A DNA stretch of 64,000 nucleotides from Bacteroidales bacterium (GTDB taxonomy: Bacteria; Bacteroidota; Bacteroidia; Bacteroidales; UBA932): the NCBI GenBank assembly GCA_017546125.1, contig JAFYXO010000015.1:1-64000 (forward strand), in the 5' to 3' direction. Below, in pieces: positions 1 to 8,965 of the stretch. The notes below the pieces were generated by a model. The model was not told the DNA's origin. It searched no databases and saw only the letters and a list, made by a program, of their open reading frames with translations. Each line of letters starts with the position of its first letter. The stretch's first letter is position 1. The position numbers were made by a program, and so were the translations under genes.

Positions 1-960
1 GACCTCCTTCTGCAGATATGCAAGCGTAGCGCGATTCTCTGCCTGAAGCGTACGCAGAATCTTGTTGTAGGTCTCTGTACGGAAAACTATCCTCTGACCG
101 TCATACCACCAAATCTTACTGTCTCTCTCAGTCACAAACAGGACATCATTCTTTATCTCCTCAGCAAACAGACTGTTCATATACTTATAGAAAGGCCTGA
201 TATCCTTCAAAGAAGCATTCGCACCATCAGCCGGAGTAGCCCCCACCACAAGATCCGCGCGATGCAATGCCTCCAGATACTCCTTCTTCGACCTGCTGCG
301 TACCACAACCATCGGATATCCATGACGAGCAAGAATATAATTCACCATCATACGTGCTATACGACCATTGCCATCCTCAAACGGGTGGATACGGATATAC
401 CTATAATGGAACATAATCGCAAGCTCAGCAGGAGTAAGAACACCCTCCTGCTCAGCCTGATTGTACCAATCCACAAGACCAGCCATAAGTGCAGGAGTCT
501 CCTCCGGAGAAGCATACTCAAAACGATCCCCATAACGCGTAATCACACTGTTCGGACGAGTCTTGTACTGACCTGCATGAACCACATAACTCGTTTGCAC
601 ACCTCCCGGAAGACTATGATACACAATATAATCCTCCCTCAGCAAAGTACGATGCAAAGTCCTGATGAAGTTCTGAGTAAGAGGAATATCCTTTACCCCA
701 GACTCCTCCTCCATCATCTTCAACGCCACATTGCTCGCAGTCATATCCTGCACATCCTTCAACTCCGCCTCTCCGATCACCTTACCGAAAAGAAGCAGAA
801 TCTCCGTCTGACCATACGTCAAAGTATTTCCCTCAAGATGGTTACTATTATAGTTAAAATCCACAGTAAACCGCCTCCTCAAACGCGAACGATCCTCCTC
901 AGACAAAGGCAGCAACCTCTGCCACTCATCCAATACCGCCTGTAATTTCTTCTCTTCCAT
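1..960 (-). CDS. Fic family AMPylase-like protein, class II, C-terminus cut by window edge
   Basis: A 320-codon frame runs without a stop from an ATG at 960-958 to the window edge, so the C-terminus is missing. The core Fic motif HPFEDGNGR lies at about residues 192-200 and is followed by IAR. This matches the catalytic HxFx(D/E)GNGRxxR signature of enzymes that transfer AMP or related groups to protein hydroxyls. A SNHLEGN stretch at residues 39-45 fits the (S/T)xxxE(G/N) inhibitory helix placed N-terminally, as in class II Fic proteins, so the enzyme is probably self-inhibited until released. The visible tail after the Fic core (residues about 205-320) may lead to a winged-helix domain, which is common in this family. 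The target is unknown. The gene stands alone, and a palindrome lies just upstream. Confidence 0.9.
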   Translation of the reverse strand, partial: MEEKKLQAVLDEWQRLLPLSEEDRSRLRRRFTVDFNYNSNHLEGNTLTYGQTEILLLFGKVIGEAELKDVQDMTASNVALKMMEEESGVKDIPLTQNFIRTLHRTLLREDYIVYHSLPGGVQTSYVVHAGQYKTRPNSVITRYGDRFEYASPEETPALMAGLVDWYNQAEQEGVLTPAELAIMFHYRYIRIHPFEDGNGRIARMMVNYILARHGYPMVVVRSRSKKEYLEALHRADLVVGATPADGANASLKDIRPFYKYMNSLFAEEIKNDVLFVTERDSKIWWYDGQRIVFRTETYNKILRTLQAENRATLAYLQKEV

Positions 961-982
961 AATTCTTGTACTACCTAATTAT

Positions 983-1013
983 GTGGTACACTTACCACTG
1001 TTTTCGGTGGTAA
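983..1013. promoter_or_regulatory. Overlapping inverted repeats upstream of the fic gene
   Basis: TTACCAC (992-998) and GTGGTAA (1007-1013) form a perfect 7-bp inverted repeat with an 8-nt spacer. A third arm, GTGGTA (983-988), can alternatively pair with TACCAC (993-998). The site lies 23-53 bp upstream of the fic start, where an operator or a leader hairpin would act. A regulator-binding role is inference. Confidence 0.45.
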
Positions 1014-1118
1014 AGTTACAAAAGTGATCCGAATTGCCAAAGAATATATGCACTTTGCAACGGATAATTTAGAATGTCGTCATCGACGAAGTCGCTTGAG
1101 CGTCAGCTGCCTTTTTTG

Positions 1119-3026
1119 TTAGTTGCCTGAATTGTTCAGTAGGTCCTCAATGAAGTTTTCGAGAGAGTACTCTGTGTTCATACCTATCTTCTGACGGAAG
1201 CGGTGACGGAGCATCAATACACTTCGGGGAGCTATACCAAGTAATTCTGCAATATTCTTATTGTCCTGATTTAACGCAATTAGCATAGACAGCAGTTCTT
1301 CGCGACGTGAGACTGTAGGGATTTTGTCTCGCAGGCGAGGAAGAAATGTGGGATAGAACAGCTCAAAACATTGACGGAATTTGGCCTCGCCGCTCTCCTT
1401 GAGGATGTATGGGGTCAGTGTCTCCAATTCCTGACGATTGTCCTTCTCGGCAAGAAATTCCTTGAATTGTTGTGTTATCTTTTCTTTTTCGATATTTGAC
1501 TGATTAAGTTTATTGACCAGAGAGACCACCTGTTTGTCTGCAAGTTTCATCTGTTTGGTATACTTGATTTTCTGGTAGAACAGGATGGTTACCACCGCGG
1601 CAATAGTAATGACTGCTATTACGATACAAATAAACAGCCAAAGCCGTTGGTTTGCCTGTTTGAGCTGAATGATCTTCAGCTCCTGTAGCCTGGTTCCTGT
1701 CTGAAGTTCTACGATGGACTCGACAAAATTGTAGTTGAGGCTCCTCTCCCTGAAAGCCTTCTGCTCCTGAAGCATCAGCTCTGTATATTGTTTCAACTTC
1801 GCCTGATTTCCCTTTTTGAGATAGTGTTCCAGGATAGGTTTGTAGTCAATATGCTGTACCTGTAGAGGTATCTCATTTTTATAAAGTATTGATTGCAGAC
1901 TGTCGAGTATGAGCTCTGCTTCGTGGTGTTGTCCATTTTTAAGGTAAGTCTGGGCCAGTTGGTGGTATGCTTTTGCGCGGTTGGCAGGGGTTCCTTGTTG
2001 GATAACCTGCTTTAGTTCCAGGATACCTGCATCCAAAGAAGCTCCACCTTTTTCTGTAAGACATGTTCCGTTTATAAGATTTATATCGACCATGCCACTG
2101 TTGTATGGGAGCGTTTCGCACAATTTGCGGGCCTGATCTATGTATAAAACTACCGAGTCGGTCTCTCCGATCTGATACAGTGCTCGTACCTTATTTATAT
2201 ATACTTGTGCTGAGACCATCGGATTCTTCTGCTCCATCTTTTTATTTATGCAAATAGCCTCTGTGGCATATATATTTGCATATTCAGGGATGTTCCAATA
2301 AAGGAAGAAATCTATAAAGGAGTTAAGGCTGTTGATTAACCCAAGATCATCTCCTCTGGATTTGGATTCGTCAATACTTTTTTGGTAAAAATCAAGGGCA
2401 TTATTGAGATCGCCACTCCTTTTGTAAAGGGAAGCCAGCATTGACATAACCCACTGCTGACCAGAGGTGTTTTTGCATGATTTGGCTTGTTCCAATGCTT
2501 CATTACACCAATCGATTACCTCTTTTTGGTAGTCAGGATTGCTGTAAAATACTGCAGCAGCATATGCGTAGTCCCGAAAAAAACGCTCAGGTGTCGAATG
2601 GTGAAGAGGCAAGGTGAGAGCTTTCAATGTTGTCTCTTCTGCCAGCTTCATATTTTCTGTACGGGAGAGGGCATAGCCCAATACGGAGTAGTAATCCCGT
2701 AGACATACATTCTGTATGATTGGGGTTGACCTGAAGAGCTCCTCCAGTGCTACAATGCATTCTTCCGGCTTACCAACACTCTGGTATGTGTTCATCAGTT
2801 GGACCAGCGCTTCAGTGTATATTTCCAGGTCTTTCCCTTTAAGATCCTCTTTGACAGCCGGCCTGTATAGGTACTCTTTATATGCATTTATAGCCTCTGT
2901 GTATTGCCCGTTGCGCTGAAGGGACCTTGCTTTGTTGAAAATGTTCTCATTGGCAAAGCATTTTGGGGCTGTAAGTGCCAATATGGCAAATATCAATACT
3001 ATACAGCTGTATTTCAGGAGTTTCAT
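1119..3026 (-). CDS. Membrane-anchored TPR protein with C-terminal helix-turn-helix
   Basis: A 635-residue protein. It has an N-terminal signal peptide ending near the CFANEN segment, then many degenerate TPR helices (about residues 28-430). One transmembrane helix follows at about 462-485, then a charged coiled-coil stretch and a LuxR/GerE-like helix-turn-helix near residues 585-620 (IAELLGIAPRSV with RHRFRQKIG). This architecture, with a periplasmic TPR sensor and a cytoplasmic DNA-binding tail on one chain, recurs in Bacteroidetes. It suggests that envelope signals reach DNA directly. It diverges from the lipoprotein cluster starting at 3290, so that cluster is a plausible target. The ligand and the regulated genes are not shown by the sequence. 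Confidence 0.75.
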   Translation of the reverse strand: MKLLKYSCIVLIFAILALTAPKCFANENIFNKARSLQRNGQYTEAINAYKEYLYRPAVKEDLKGKDLEIYTEALVQLMNTYQSVGKPEECIVALEELFRSTPIIQNVCLRDYYSVLGYALSRTENMKLAEETTLKALTLPLHHSTPERFFRDYAYAAAVFYSNPDYQKEVIDWCNEALEQAKSCKNTSGQQWVMSMLASLYKRSGDLNNALDFYQKSIDESKSRGDDLGLINSLNSFIDFFLYWNIPEYANIYATEAICINKKMEQKNPMVSAQVYINKVRALYQIGETDSVVLYIDQARKLCETLPYNSGMVDINLINGTCLTEKGGASLDAGILELKQVIQQGTPANRAKAYHQLAQTYLKNGQHHEAELILDSLQSILYKNEIPLQVQHIDYKPILEHYLKKGNQAKLKQYTELMLQEQKAFRERSLNYNFVESIVELQTGTRLQELKIIQLKQANQRLWLFICIVIAVITIAAVVTILFYQKIKYTKQMKLADKQVVSLVNKLNQSNIEKEKITQQFKEFLAEKDNRQELETLTPYILKESGEAKFRQCFELFYPTFLPRLRDKIPTVSRREELLSMLIALNQDNKNIAELLGIAPRSVLMLRHRFRQKIGMNTEYSLENFIEDLLNNSGN

Positions 3027-3069
3027 GTGGCGTATGGCTTTTAAAATTTCTTATGTGTATTGTCGTGTC

Positions 3070-3093
3070 TACAATGTAGATTCATGCATTGTA
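3070..3093. promoter_or_regulatory. Perfect inverted repeat in divergent promoter region
   Basis: TACAATG (3070-3076) and CATTGTA (3087-3093) are perfectly complementary with a 10-nt spacer. They lie between the TPR-HTH regulator and the lipoprotein operon. The dyad is a candidate operator, possibly for the adjacent regulator. This is inference from position and symmetry only. Confidence 0.4.
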
Positions 3094-3231
3094 TTTCACA
3101 CTTCAGTAAGTACAAATTTATGTATAATTCACCTTATAATCCAATAATTGTTTACATTTATGTTTACATCAAGTTTTTTGTGGAATTTATCAATAATAAC
3201 AGGATGTAGGAACAAATGTAGGACTTTGACT

Positions 3232-3263
3232 TTTGTGAGTTTTGAATTGCAGCCCTATCTTTG
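3232..3263 (+). promoter_or_regulatory. Bacteroidetes-type promoter of the BMP/legumain operon
   Basis: TTTG at 3232-3235 and TATCTTTG at 3256-3263 are separated by 20 bp, matching the phylum's -33 TTTG / -7 TAnnTTTG consensus. Transcription would start near 3270. That rules out an in-frame ATG at 3242 and supports the start at 3290. Confidence 0.7.
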
Positions 3264-3289
3264 CCTGTTATTTATTTTATTATAGTCTC

Positions 3290-4312
3290 ATGAAGGATTT
3301 GAAAATTTTCCTCGAAATATTATTGATACTGATTAGTTCCTCTTCGTGTGTGAAGCGTGAAGATAAGGATAAGTTCAGGTATGATACTGAGGTGATTGCT
3401 ATATTTTCATCCTATGGGGTAAGCGAACACACGCATGATGGCTTGATCTATAGTGGCCTGATAAAGGTTACAGATTCTTTGGGTATAGTATTTCGCCCCG
3501 TTATCCCTTTCACATATGAAGATGGGACAAACACTATAGATAGGCTTATAAAAAGTGACCAATCAGAAAAAAAACGTCTGATTATCTCCGCAGATCCACA
3601 ATATTCAGATTATCTGAGCAAACTTGCATCAGAGGGGGGCGTAATTGATTCAGATTCTACAAAACTCCTTGTGTTTGATGGAGATTTATCTCATCCTGAT
3701 TTGTACGCCGTACATGTCCCTTTATATGCAGTGATGTATGAAGCAGGTTATCTGGCTGGCAGAATGGATAGTGTGAGCAATACACGAATCTATATTGCCA
3801 ACGACAATTATCGTTACATGAGGGAGGGAAAAGATGGATTTATTGACGGGTTCGCCCTGGGTGGGGGAAATGTGGATGTGGTCGATTTTAGCGAGATCAA
3901 CGATGATAATACAGAAGGGTTTTATAAGGCAACTTTCGCGTACACTACCTATGCAGAGGAGTGCTGTAATGAATCTTATGATATGGTTTTACCTTTTTGC
4001 GGTGAGACAATTATGGGATTTCTAAGATATAACAGGGAGTTCCCCGGCAGTTTCTATACAGTCGGTGTGGGGGCAGACATGTCTGTCTATTCGCCGGATG
4101 TCCCATTCTCTTGTGTAGAACATCTTGACAGAGTTGTTAATGAGTGTGTCGTCGCATGGATAGAGAACAGATTGGAACATAAAATGACTTTCGGAATGGA
4201 TGGTGGCTGGGTGGAGCTTATTGTCTCCGGCAATTATAGAAATCAGTTGGGACAGGTTCCATCAGAAATTCACAGACAAGCACTTGAAAAGGAGGCTGGT
4301 TATGAGAGGTAG
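3290..4312 (+). CDS. BMP/PnrA-family substrate-binding lipoprotein
   Basis: A 340-residue lipoprotein whose signal ends in the ISSSSC lipobox. The rest resembles the BMP family (PnrA/Med), the nucleoside- or autoinducer-type periplasmic binding fold: an early beta-alpha block, a YEAGYLAGRM segment like the family's conserved AxYLAG helix, and a late hinge region. I chose the ATG at 3290 because it gives a clean lipoprotein signal and lies after the predicted transcription start; an in-frame ATG at 3242 would precede it. The last codons overlap the next gene by 11 nt, so the two are probably translationally coupled. No ABC permease or ATPase is adjacent, so it may sense rather than transport. 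The ligand is unknown. Confidence 0.65.
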   Translation: MKDLKIFLEILLILISSSSCVKREDKDKFRYDTEVIAIFSSYGVSEHTHDGLIYSGLIKVTDSLGIVFRPVIPFTYEDGTNTIDRLIKSDQSEKKRLIISADPQYSDYLSKLASEGGVIDSDSTKLLVFDGDLSHPDLYAVHVPLYAVMYEAGYLAGRMDSVSNTRIYIANDNYRYMREGKDGFIDGFALGGGNVDVVDFSEINDDNTEGFYKATFAYTTYAEECCNESYDMVLPFCGETIMGFLRYNREFPGSFYTVGVGADMSVYSPDVPFSCVEHLDRVVNECVVAWIENRLEHKMTFGMDGGWVELIVSGNYRNQLGQVPSEIHRQALEKEAGYER

Positions 4313-6503
4313 ATTATTGTTCATATCGATCATAATTGTTCTATTGTCATCCTGCGATAAGAGCAGCCTGATTCCTGGGGGATTGCAGGGTCCGTCGGAA
4401 TGGACAATTGCAAAGGTGGCAGTAGTTCTCCCTCTCAGTGGTCCTGACAATGACAAGGAACGCTATGATAGGATAAGCAAGTTGTTTGAGGAGAATGTCA
4501 TCAAGGCCCATCTCGGATCCCCGGTGGGGGTAAAGCTTGAGTTGGTGTGGTTTGATGAGAATACATTGGATGTCAATAAATTTGCCAATGATCTCTATTA
4601 CCGGGACGATATAGTGGCTTTGGTCGGACCTCTAAGGGATGCGAATGTCAATACTGTGGCCAAAGTAATTTACAAAAAAGGGATCCCGATGTTTGTGATG
4701 ACCTCTTCTGAGGAGATATTACGCCGATATTCTTCCGGTACAGCCGGTGTTACAGTCAAAGATCCTTTTATGTGGTCTTTGTCGGATTCAGATATGATTC
4801 AGGCGCGGATCATCCTTGTAAAGGCAGGGACAATAGGTATAGACAAGATATCCTTAATATGTCCGAACAATGAATACGGTACCACATTTGACAAATGGGT
4901 GCCTCACTATGCAGGTGAAATGGACCTGAACATCGTGGATAAAGTGCGGTATTCTGATGCTCAGGGGCTTAAGAGTGGTTTTGCCAGGGTATGCGAAAGT
5001 GATGCAGGGGCCGTTATCTGTGCATTGTCAAATCCTGATGATGCAAAAATCGTGTTGGAGATGGCCAAGAATTATCCGGGTGCACCGAAGATATATTTCA
5101 CCGGCTCCGTTTTGAACTCCCCCTTTTTGAAGCTTGGGGATGTTGCAGAGGGCGCAGAGGGATTCTCTATGTATCCAACACCTTTTACGGGATTCCAAAT
5201 GGCATACCAGACCCGTTTTGGTGAGATGCCGATGAATATAGAGGCTCAGTTATATGATTCATTCCTCCTTGCGCTGATATCATTCGCATGCCAGCACTAT
5301 TCAGGGAATGGTATCTCTATGAACAAGGCCTTGGCCCAATTGTCAGATTTGCCTCTGGTGAAAGATGATGATGATAAGTTGCACCAGTTTTTGTATTGGG
5401 AGACAGGGACCCCTGTATGGGATTATGCTGCACTGGGGGAGATGATACTCGAGCCTCTGAGAGACGGGAAATTTCCTGAAGTTAATCCGGTAGGTGCTAT
5501 TGGCAGTCTTAAGTTTGCTCCGGAATCGTATACGTATTTAGTCAAGAGTTCCTATATCAATTGGGTTGTCACCAATGGTACCCCTCATGCGTTGGATTAC
5601 ATAGATGAGGATGGAATAAAATACTCTTCGTATATTGCTGCATGGGAATGGAAAAAAATGCTCGAAGATATTGAAGATGATTCCGATTCAAAATATATCC
5701 CTTCCCTTCAGGACGGGAATAAAGCGGTACTTATTTGCGGATCGGAAGGATGGTACAACTACCGTCACCAGGCAGATATTCTATATGTGTACAATACACT
5801 TAAGAAGAACCGTTATACGGATGATGATATCATTCTCATTATGAGGGACGACATTGCATACCATCCCAAGAATCCCCATCAGGGGGTCATAAAGGTCTCT
5901 CCTGATGGGGAAAACCTGTATCAGGATGTTGTACTGGATTATAGGGCGGATACCCTCACCACTAAAGACATAGAGGATATTCTCCAGGGAAATAAAAGCG
6001 GACGCCTCTCTACTGTCCTTGAATCCACAGATACTGACAATGTGCTGCTCTACTGGACGGGGCATGGGGCAGAGAAGTCTTTCAGCTGGCTTGAGAAAGG
6101 TGAAAAATTTACTGACCAACAATTGGGAGCCACAGTGCGCAAACTGTATGATGATAAGAAATATAAGAGTATGCTTATTTGTGCGGAGCCGTGTTATTCG
6201 GGTAGCGTGGTCTGCGCTATTGAAGGGGTTCCGCTGGTTCTGGGCTTTTCGGCTGCCAGTGACAGTGAATCATCCTATGCGGACAATTTCAGTAGTGAAC
6301 TGGGGGTCTGGATGTGTGACAGGTTTTCTTTCAATTTGGTAAGGATCTACGAAGAGTTTAATTATATCTCCTTACTGGATACATTCAAAAAGCTGAATGC
6401 ATCAACTTTAGCTTCCCATGTGCAGGTTTTCAATACTGAAAACTTTTACAATTTGGGGGATGAGATGCTTTGGTCATATTTTTACAATTTCGGCAATTAT
6501 TAA
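4302..6503 (+). CDS. Lipoprotein fusing a periplasmic binding domain to a legumain (C13) cysteine protease domain
   Basis: A 733-residue protein with two domains. After a lipoprotein signal (lipobox LSSC) comes a Leu/Ile/Val-binding type domain (Peripla_BP_6) to about residue 400. From about residue 470 the chain follows legumain closely. It has the YRHQADILYVYNTLK-type helix, a DDIAYHPKNPHQGVI segment, the LQGNKS motif, the catalytic histidine in YWTGHG (His588) and the catalytic cysteine in EPCYSGS (Cys631). Legumain-type enzymes cleave after Asn/Asp; here the domain would sit in the periplasm or at the cell surface on a lipid anchor. The ATG at 4302 is preceded by GGAGG and overlaps the upstream gene; an in-frame ATG at 4200 would lack a signal peptide. 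The binding domain may regulate the protease, which is inference. Confidence 0.8.
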   Translation: MRGRLLFISIIIVLLSSCDKSSLIPGGLQGPSEWTIAKVAVVLPLSGPDNDKERYDRISKLFEENVIKAHLGSPVGVKLELVWFDENTLDVNKFANDLYYRDDIVALVGPLRDANVNTVAKVIYKKGIPMFVMTSSEEILRRYSSGTAGVTVKDPFMWSLSDSDMIQARIILVKAGTIGIDKISLICPNNEYGTTFDKWVPHYAGEMDLNIVDKVRYSDAQGLKSGFARVCESDAGAVICALSNPDDAKIVLEMAKNYPGAPKIYFTGSVLNSPFLKLGDVAEGAEGFSMYPTPFTGFQMAYQTRFGEMPMNIEAQLYDSFLLALISFACQHYSGNGISMNKALAQLSDLPLVKDDDDKLHQFLYWETGTPVWDYAALGEMILEPLRDGKFPEVNPVGAIGSLKFAPESYTYLVKSSYINWVVTNGTPHALDYIDEDGIKYSSYIAAWEWKKMLEDIEDDSDSKYIPSLQDGNKAVLICGSEGWYNYRHQADILYVYNTLKKNRYTDDDIILIMRDDIAYHPKNPHQGVIKVSPDGENLYQDVVLDYRADTLTTKDIEDILQGNKSGRLSTVLESTDTDNVLLYWTGHGAEKSFSWLEKGEKFTDQQLGATVRKLYDDKKYKSMLICAEPCYSGSVVCAIEGVPLVLGFSAASDSESSYADNFSSELGVWMCDRFSFNLVRIYEEFNYISLLDTFKKLNASTLASHVQVFNTENFYNLGDEMLWSYFYNFGNY

Positions 6504-6515
6504 TTTTGATTATAA

Positions 6516-8141
6516 ATGATGAAAAAGAATTTTATTGTTTTTATTTTTTGTTTTTTGGCAGCAGTATCGTGTACCAAAAATAACCCGAGCAAGCCTACAG
6601 GCCTTACAGAAGAGGTCACTTTTGAACAGGTAGGAACTATAGAGTCTATAGGTCTGATGGAGCATTATGAACTGATGATCCAGCAGTCAACTGCCGGCAA
6701 TGCGGATGAGGACCCGGGACTTCTTGCCTATTTGCAAGAGCAATTGGACGCAGCTGAAGATTATACAGATGAGTGTCTCAACCAGTCAGGTGCAAACTGG
6801 GGAGAAGGATACGATGGTAAGAAGGGGAAAAACGGCCTGTTGGGATACCAATATGCCACTATCCGATACAAATCCATTGACCATAATGGTAATCCGGCTG
6901 ACCTTTCAGCCCTTGTGGTCTGGCCATACAACAATATCTTTTCTAACCCTGACCCAAACAATGTTATCATCGGATGTCACATAACCATCTCCAGCAATGC
7001 AGAGAGACCATCCAATTATAACGCGAACTCAGTTAAGACAGATGTTGGTATGCTTGCTTGCTGTGCAAAAAGCAACGGTGCAGGCTCATCATACGAAAAC
7101 CTTGTAATTATCCCCGACTATCAGGGATATGGCGCGACCCACGGTGAAGTTCACCCTTACCTTTCACAGGATCTCACAGCACGTCAGGTGCTTGATGGTG
7201 TAAGGGCTGGTATTGCATATTACACCCAGAAAATCGGAAAACTCGAAAAAGGGTGGAGATCTGTATCTACAGGATATTCACAGGGTGGATCAGTAGCAAT
7301 GGCGGTTCATAGGTATATTGAAAAGAACAATCTGGTTTCAGATTTCAATTTTGCCGGTTCGGTATGCGGTTCAGGACCATATGACCCCCTTGCAACACTT
7401 AAAAAGTATGTAAAGATGGAGTATGTCTATATGCCTGTAGCTGCAGCGATGATGATGTACTCAATGTGTAAGACCAGTCCTAGACTGAAAGGAAAATACG
7501 ACTTGGATGACTTCCTTCCCAAATCATTTACCGATACAGGAATCATTGGTATGATTGAGGATAAACAATTGAATACTGATGAGATACAGGATTCGTTGCT
7601 GAGATATTCGGCAAAAGTTGAGGGGTATAATTCTGGTAAATTCTTTATGGAGCGAAAGGAGAAAGGTACAAGTAATTTCTATGAGTATATAAAGGATACA
7701 AAAGATATGTACAAGTGGGAGCCCGGTCTTATTAAAACAGCAAGAGCTGCCATGAACAAAGTATTGGAACGTGAATCTCATGAGTATTTTTACTGGGGAG
7801 GTCGTCCGCAATTTCTTACCGGAGATTATAAAGCTACGAAGGCATTGATCCAGGCATTGGAGGACAATGTGCTGCATCGCGACTGGACACCGGCACATCC
7901 TATTTTCCTTTACCATACAGAGGAAGATGAGGTGGTAGTAATTGATAACTATCAAGAATGTCTTAAAGCATGGGAAGGGTCAGATATGGTAAAAGCTGCA
8001 ATTTATAAAGGGGCTACCGAGACACACGTAAGTTATGGAAAATATTTCTATCTTTTCCATTGCGGACAGGGTATCAAGGCTATATTGAATGGTAAAGTGG
8101 ACGATTATCCATTCAGCAGAACCATCAAAGGAGATTTTTAA
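6516..8141 (+). CDS. Secreted alpha/beta-hydrolase lipoprotein (secretory lipase-like)
   Basis: A 541-residue lipoprotein (lipobox AVSC, followed by a Pro/Thr-rich linker). The nucleophile elbow GYSQGG places the catalytic Ser at residue 255. An upstream IPDYQGYGATHG segment and a late PIFLYHTEEDEVV segment supply the expected oxyanion-side loop and the acid region; a His in the ETHVSYG segment could complete the triad. The pattern resembles secretory lipases and prolyl-oligopeptidase-like esterases. It follows the legumain fusion after 12 nt and is probably in the same transcript. Either of two adjacent ATG codons (6516, 6519) could start it. The substrate is not evident; the long middle insertion is probably a lid. 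Confidence 0.75.
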   Translation: MMKKNFIVFIFCFLAAVSCTKNNPSKPTGLTEEVTFEQVGTIESIGLMEHYELMIQQSTAGNADEDPGLLAYLQEQLDAAEDYTDECLNQSGANWGEGYDGKKGKNGLLGYQYATIRYKSIDHNGNPADLSALVVWPYNNIFSNPDPNNVIIGCHITISSNAERPSNYNANSVKTDVGMLACCAKSNGAGSSYENLVIIPDYQGYGATHGEVHPYLSQDLTARQVLDGVRAGIAYYTQKIGKLEKGWRSVSTGYSQGGSVAMAVHRYIEKNNLVSDFNFAGSVCGSGPYDPLATLKKYVKMEYVYMPVAAAMMMYSMCKTSPRLKGKYDLDDFLPKSFTDTGIIGMIEDKQLNTDEIQDSLLRYSAKVEGYNSGKFFMERKEKGTSNFYEYIKDTKDMYKWEPGLIKTARAAMNKVLERESHEYFYWGGRPQFLTGDYKATKALIQALEDNVLHRDWTPAHPIFLYHTEEDEVVVIDNYQECLKAWEGSDMVKAAIYKGATETHVSYGKYFYLFHCGQGIKAILNGKVDDYPFSRTIKGDF

Positions 8142-8144
8142 TTT

Positions 8145-8945
8145 ATGTTCAGACGGTCATTTGAAGAGTTCCTGGAGTCCAACGGGGTGGAGTTTGCCGT
8201 GCAGGGGAATTGTTTTCTTTTCCCCGAGCACCATCTGGAGATTCTCCTTGTCCCTAAGGATTGCGCAGCGCATCCGGATCTCGGCACTGATACAGGTGCT
8301 GCTGCGCCGAATGACCGGCTCTATTTGTATGAGGACCGCTGGTATTCCGGCGGAGATATCCTCAGAAGCAGGATTCTGTCCCGCGTGGGTCGCTTCCGCA
8401 GCATCTTTGCACGGAAGTGCAATATTATAGCTGGTAGTTCCATTGCCCCGCAGGTGGCACAATTTCTTGACCAATATCACGCCTATGGCAATGCCCAATG
8501 CAAGCACCGCTATGCATTGGTCTCAGGGGAGGAGGTGGTAGCCGTCGCGACGTTTTCCAAGCCTCGCCCAATGCCGAGGGGGGATGGACGCACTTATCTC
8601 TCCTTTGAATGGGTCCGTTATGCCTCGATCCCCGGAACCCGTGTCGTGGGTGGGATGGGCAGGCTCCTGAAGGCATTTCTGAAGGATGCTGCCGCAATGG
8701 GTCTGGAGGCGGGTATGCCTGTGGAGGTGATGAGTTATTCGGACAATGAGTGGTCCACAGGTGGTGCATATCTCCAGCTCGGATTCAAGAAAATAGGGGA
8801 GAGGGACCCTGTCAAATATATGGTGGACAGCAATTCATATCAGAGATATTCTGTCAGGAAGTTCTCTTTGCTTGATCCGAAGGGTGGTAATTTCTATGAA
8901 ATCAGCAATATGGGTAGTGGAAAATTTCTCTATATTTGCCCCTAA
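8145..8945 (+). CDS. GNAT-fold / Hef-like accessory domain protein
   Basis: A 266-residue cytoplasmic-looking protein without a signal peptide, starting 3 nt after the hydrolase. The second half (about residues 120-235) contains YALVSGEEVVAVATFSKPR, a VVGGMGRLLKAF segment and a SYSDNEWSTGGAYLQLGF motif. I recognise this order from phage and homing-endonuclease-associated domains (Hef-like), where the motif reads like SYxDxRWSxGxxYxxLGF. The fold is probably acetyltransferase-like. The start of the gene (8145-8700) looks richer in G+C than its neighbours, which hints at transfer. The role is unknown, and its link to the lipoprotein genes may be only positional. Confidence 0.5.
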   Translation: MFRRSFEEFLESNGVEFAVQGNCFLFPEHHLEILLVPKDCAAHPDLGTDTGAAAPNDRLYLYEDRWYSGGDILRSRILSRVGRFRSIFARKCNIIAGSSIAPQVAQFLDQYHAYGNAQCKHRYALVSGEEVVAVATFSKPRPMPRGDGRTYLSFEWVRYASIPGTRVVGGMGRLLKAFLKDAAAMGLEAGMPVEVMSYSDNEWSTGGAYLQLGFKKIGERDPVKYMVDSNSYQRYSVRKFSLLDPKGGNFYEISNMGSGKFLYICP

Positions 8946-8965
8946 TTATAAAGTGAATAGGATAT

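Noticed and set aside
262..945. Plus-strand open frame
   Set aside because: It is antisense to the clear Fic gene on the minus strand and has low-complexity, His/Ile/Ser-rich composition typical of shadow frames.
3242..3289. Longer N-terminus of the BMP lipoprotein
   Set aside because: The ATG at 3242 lies before the predicted transcription start and would bury the lipobox; 3290 gives a proper signal peptide.
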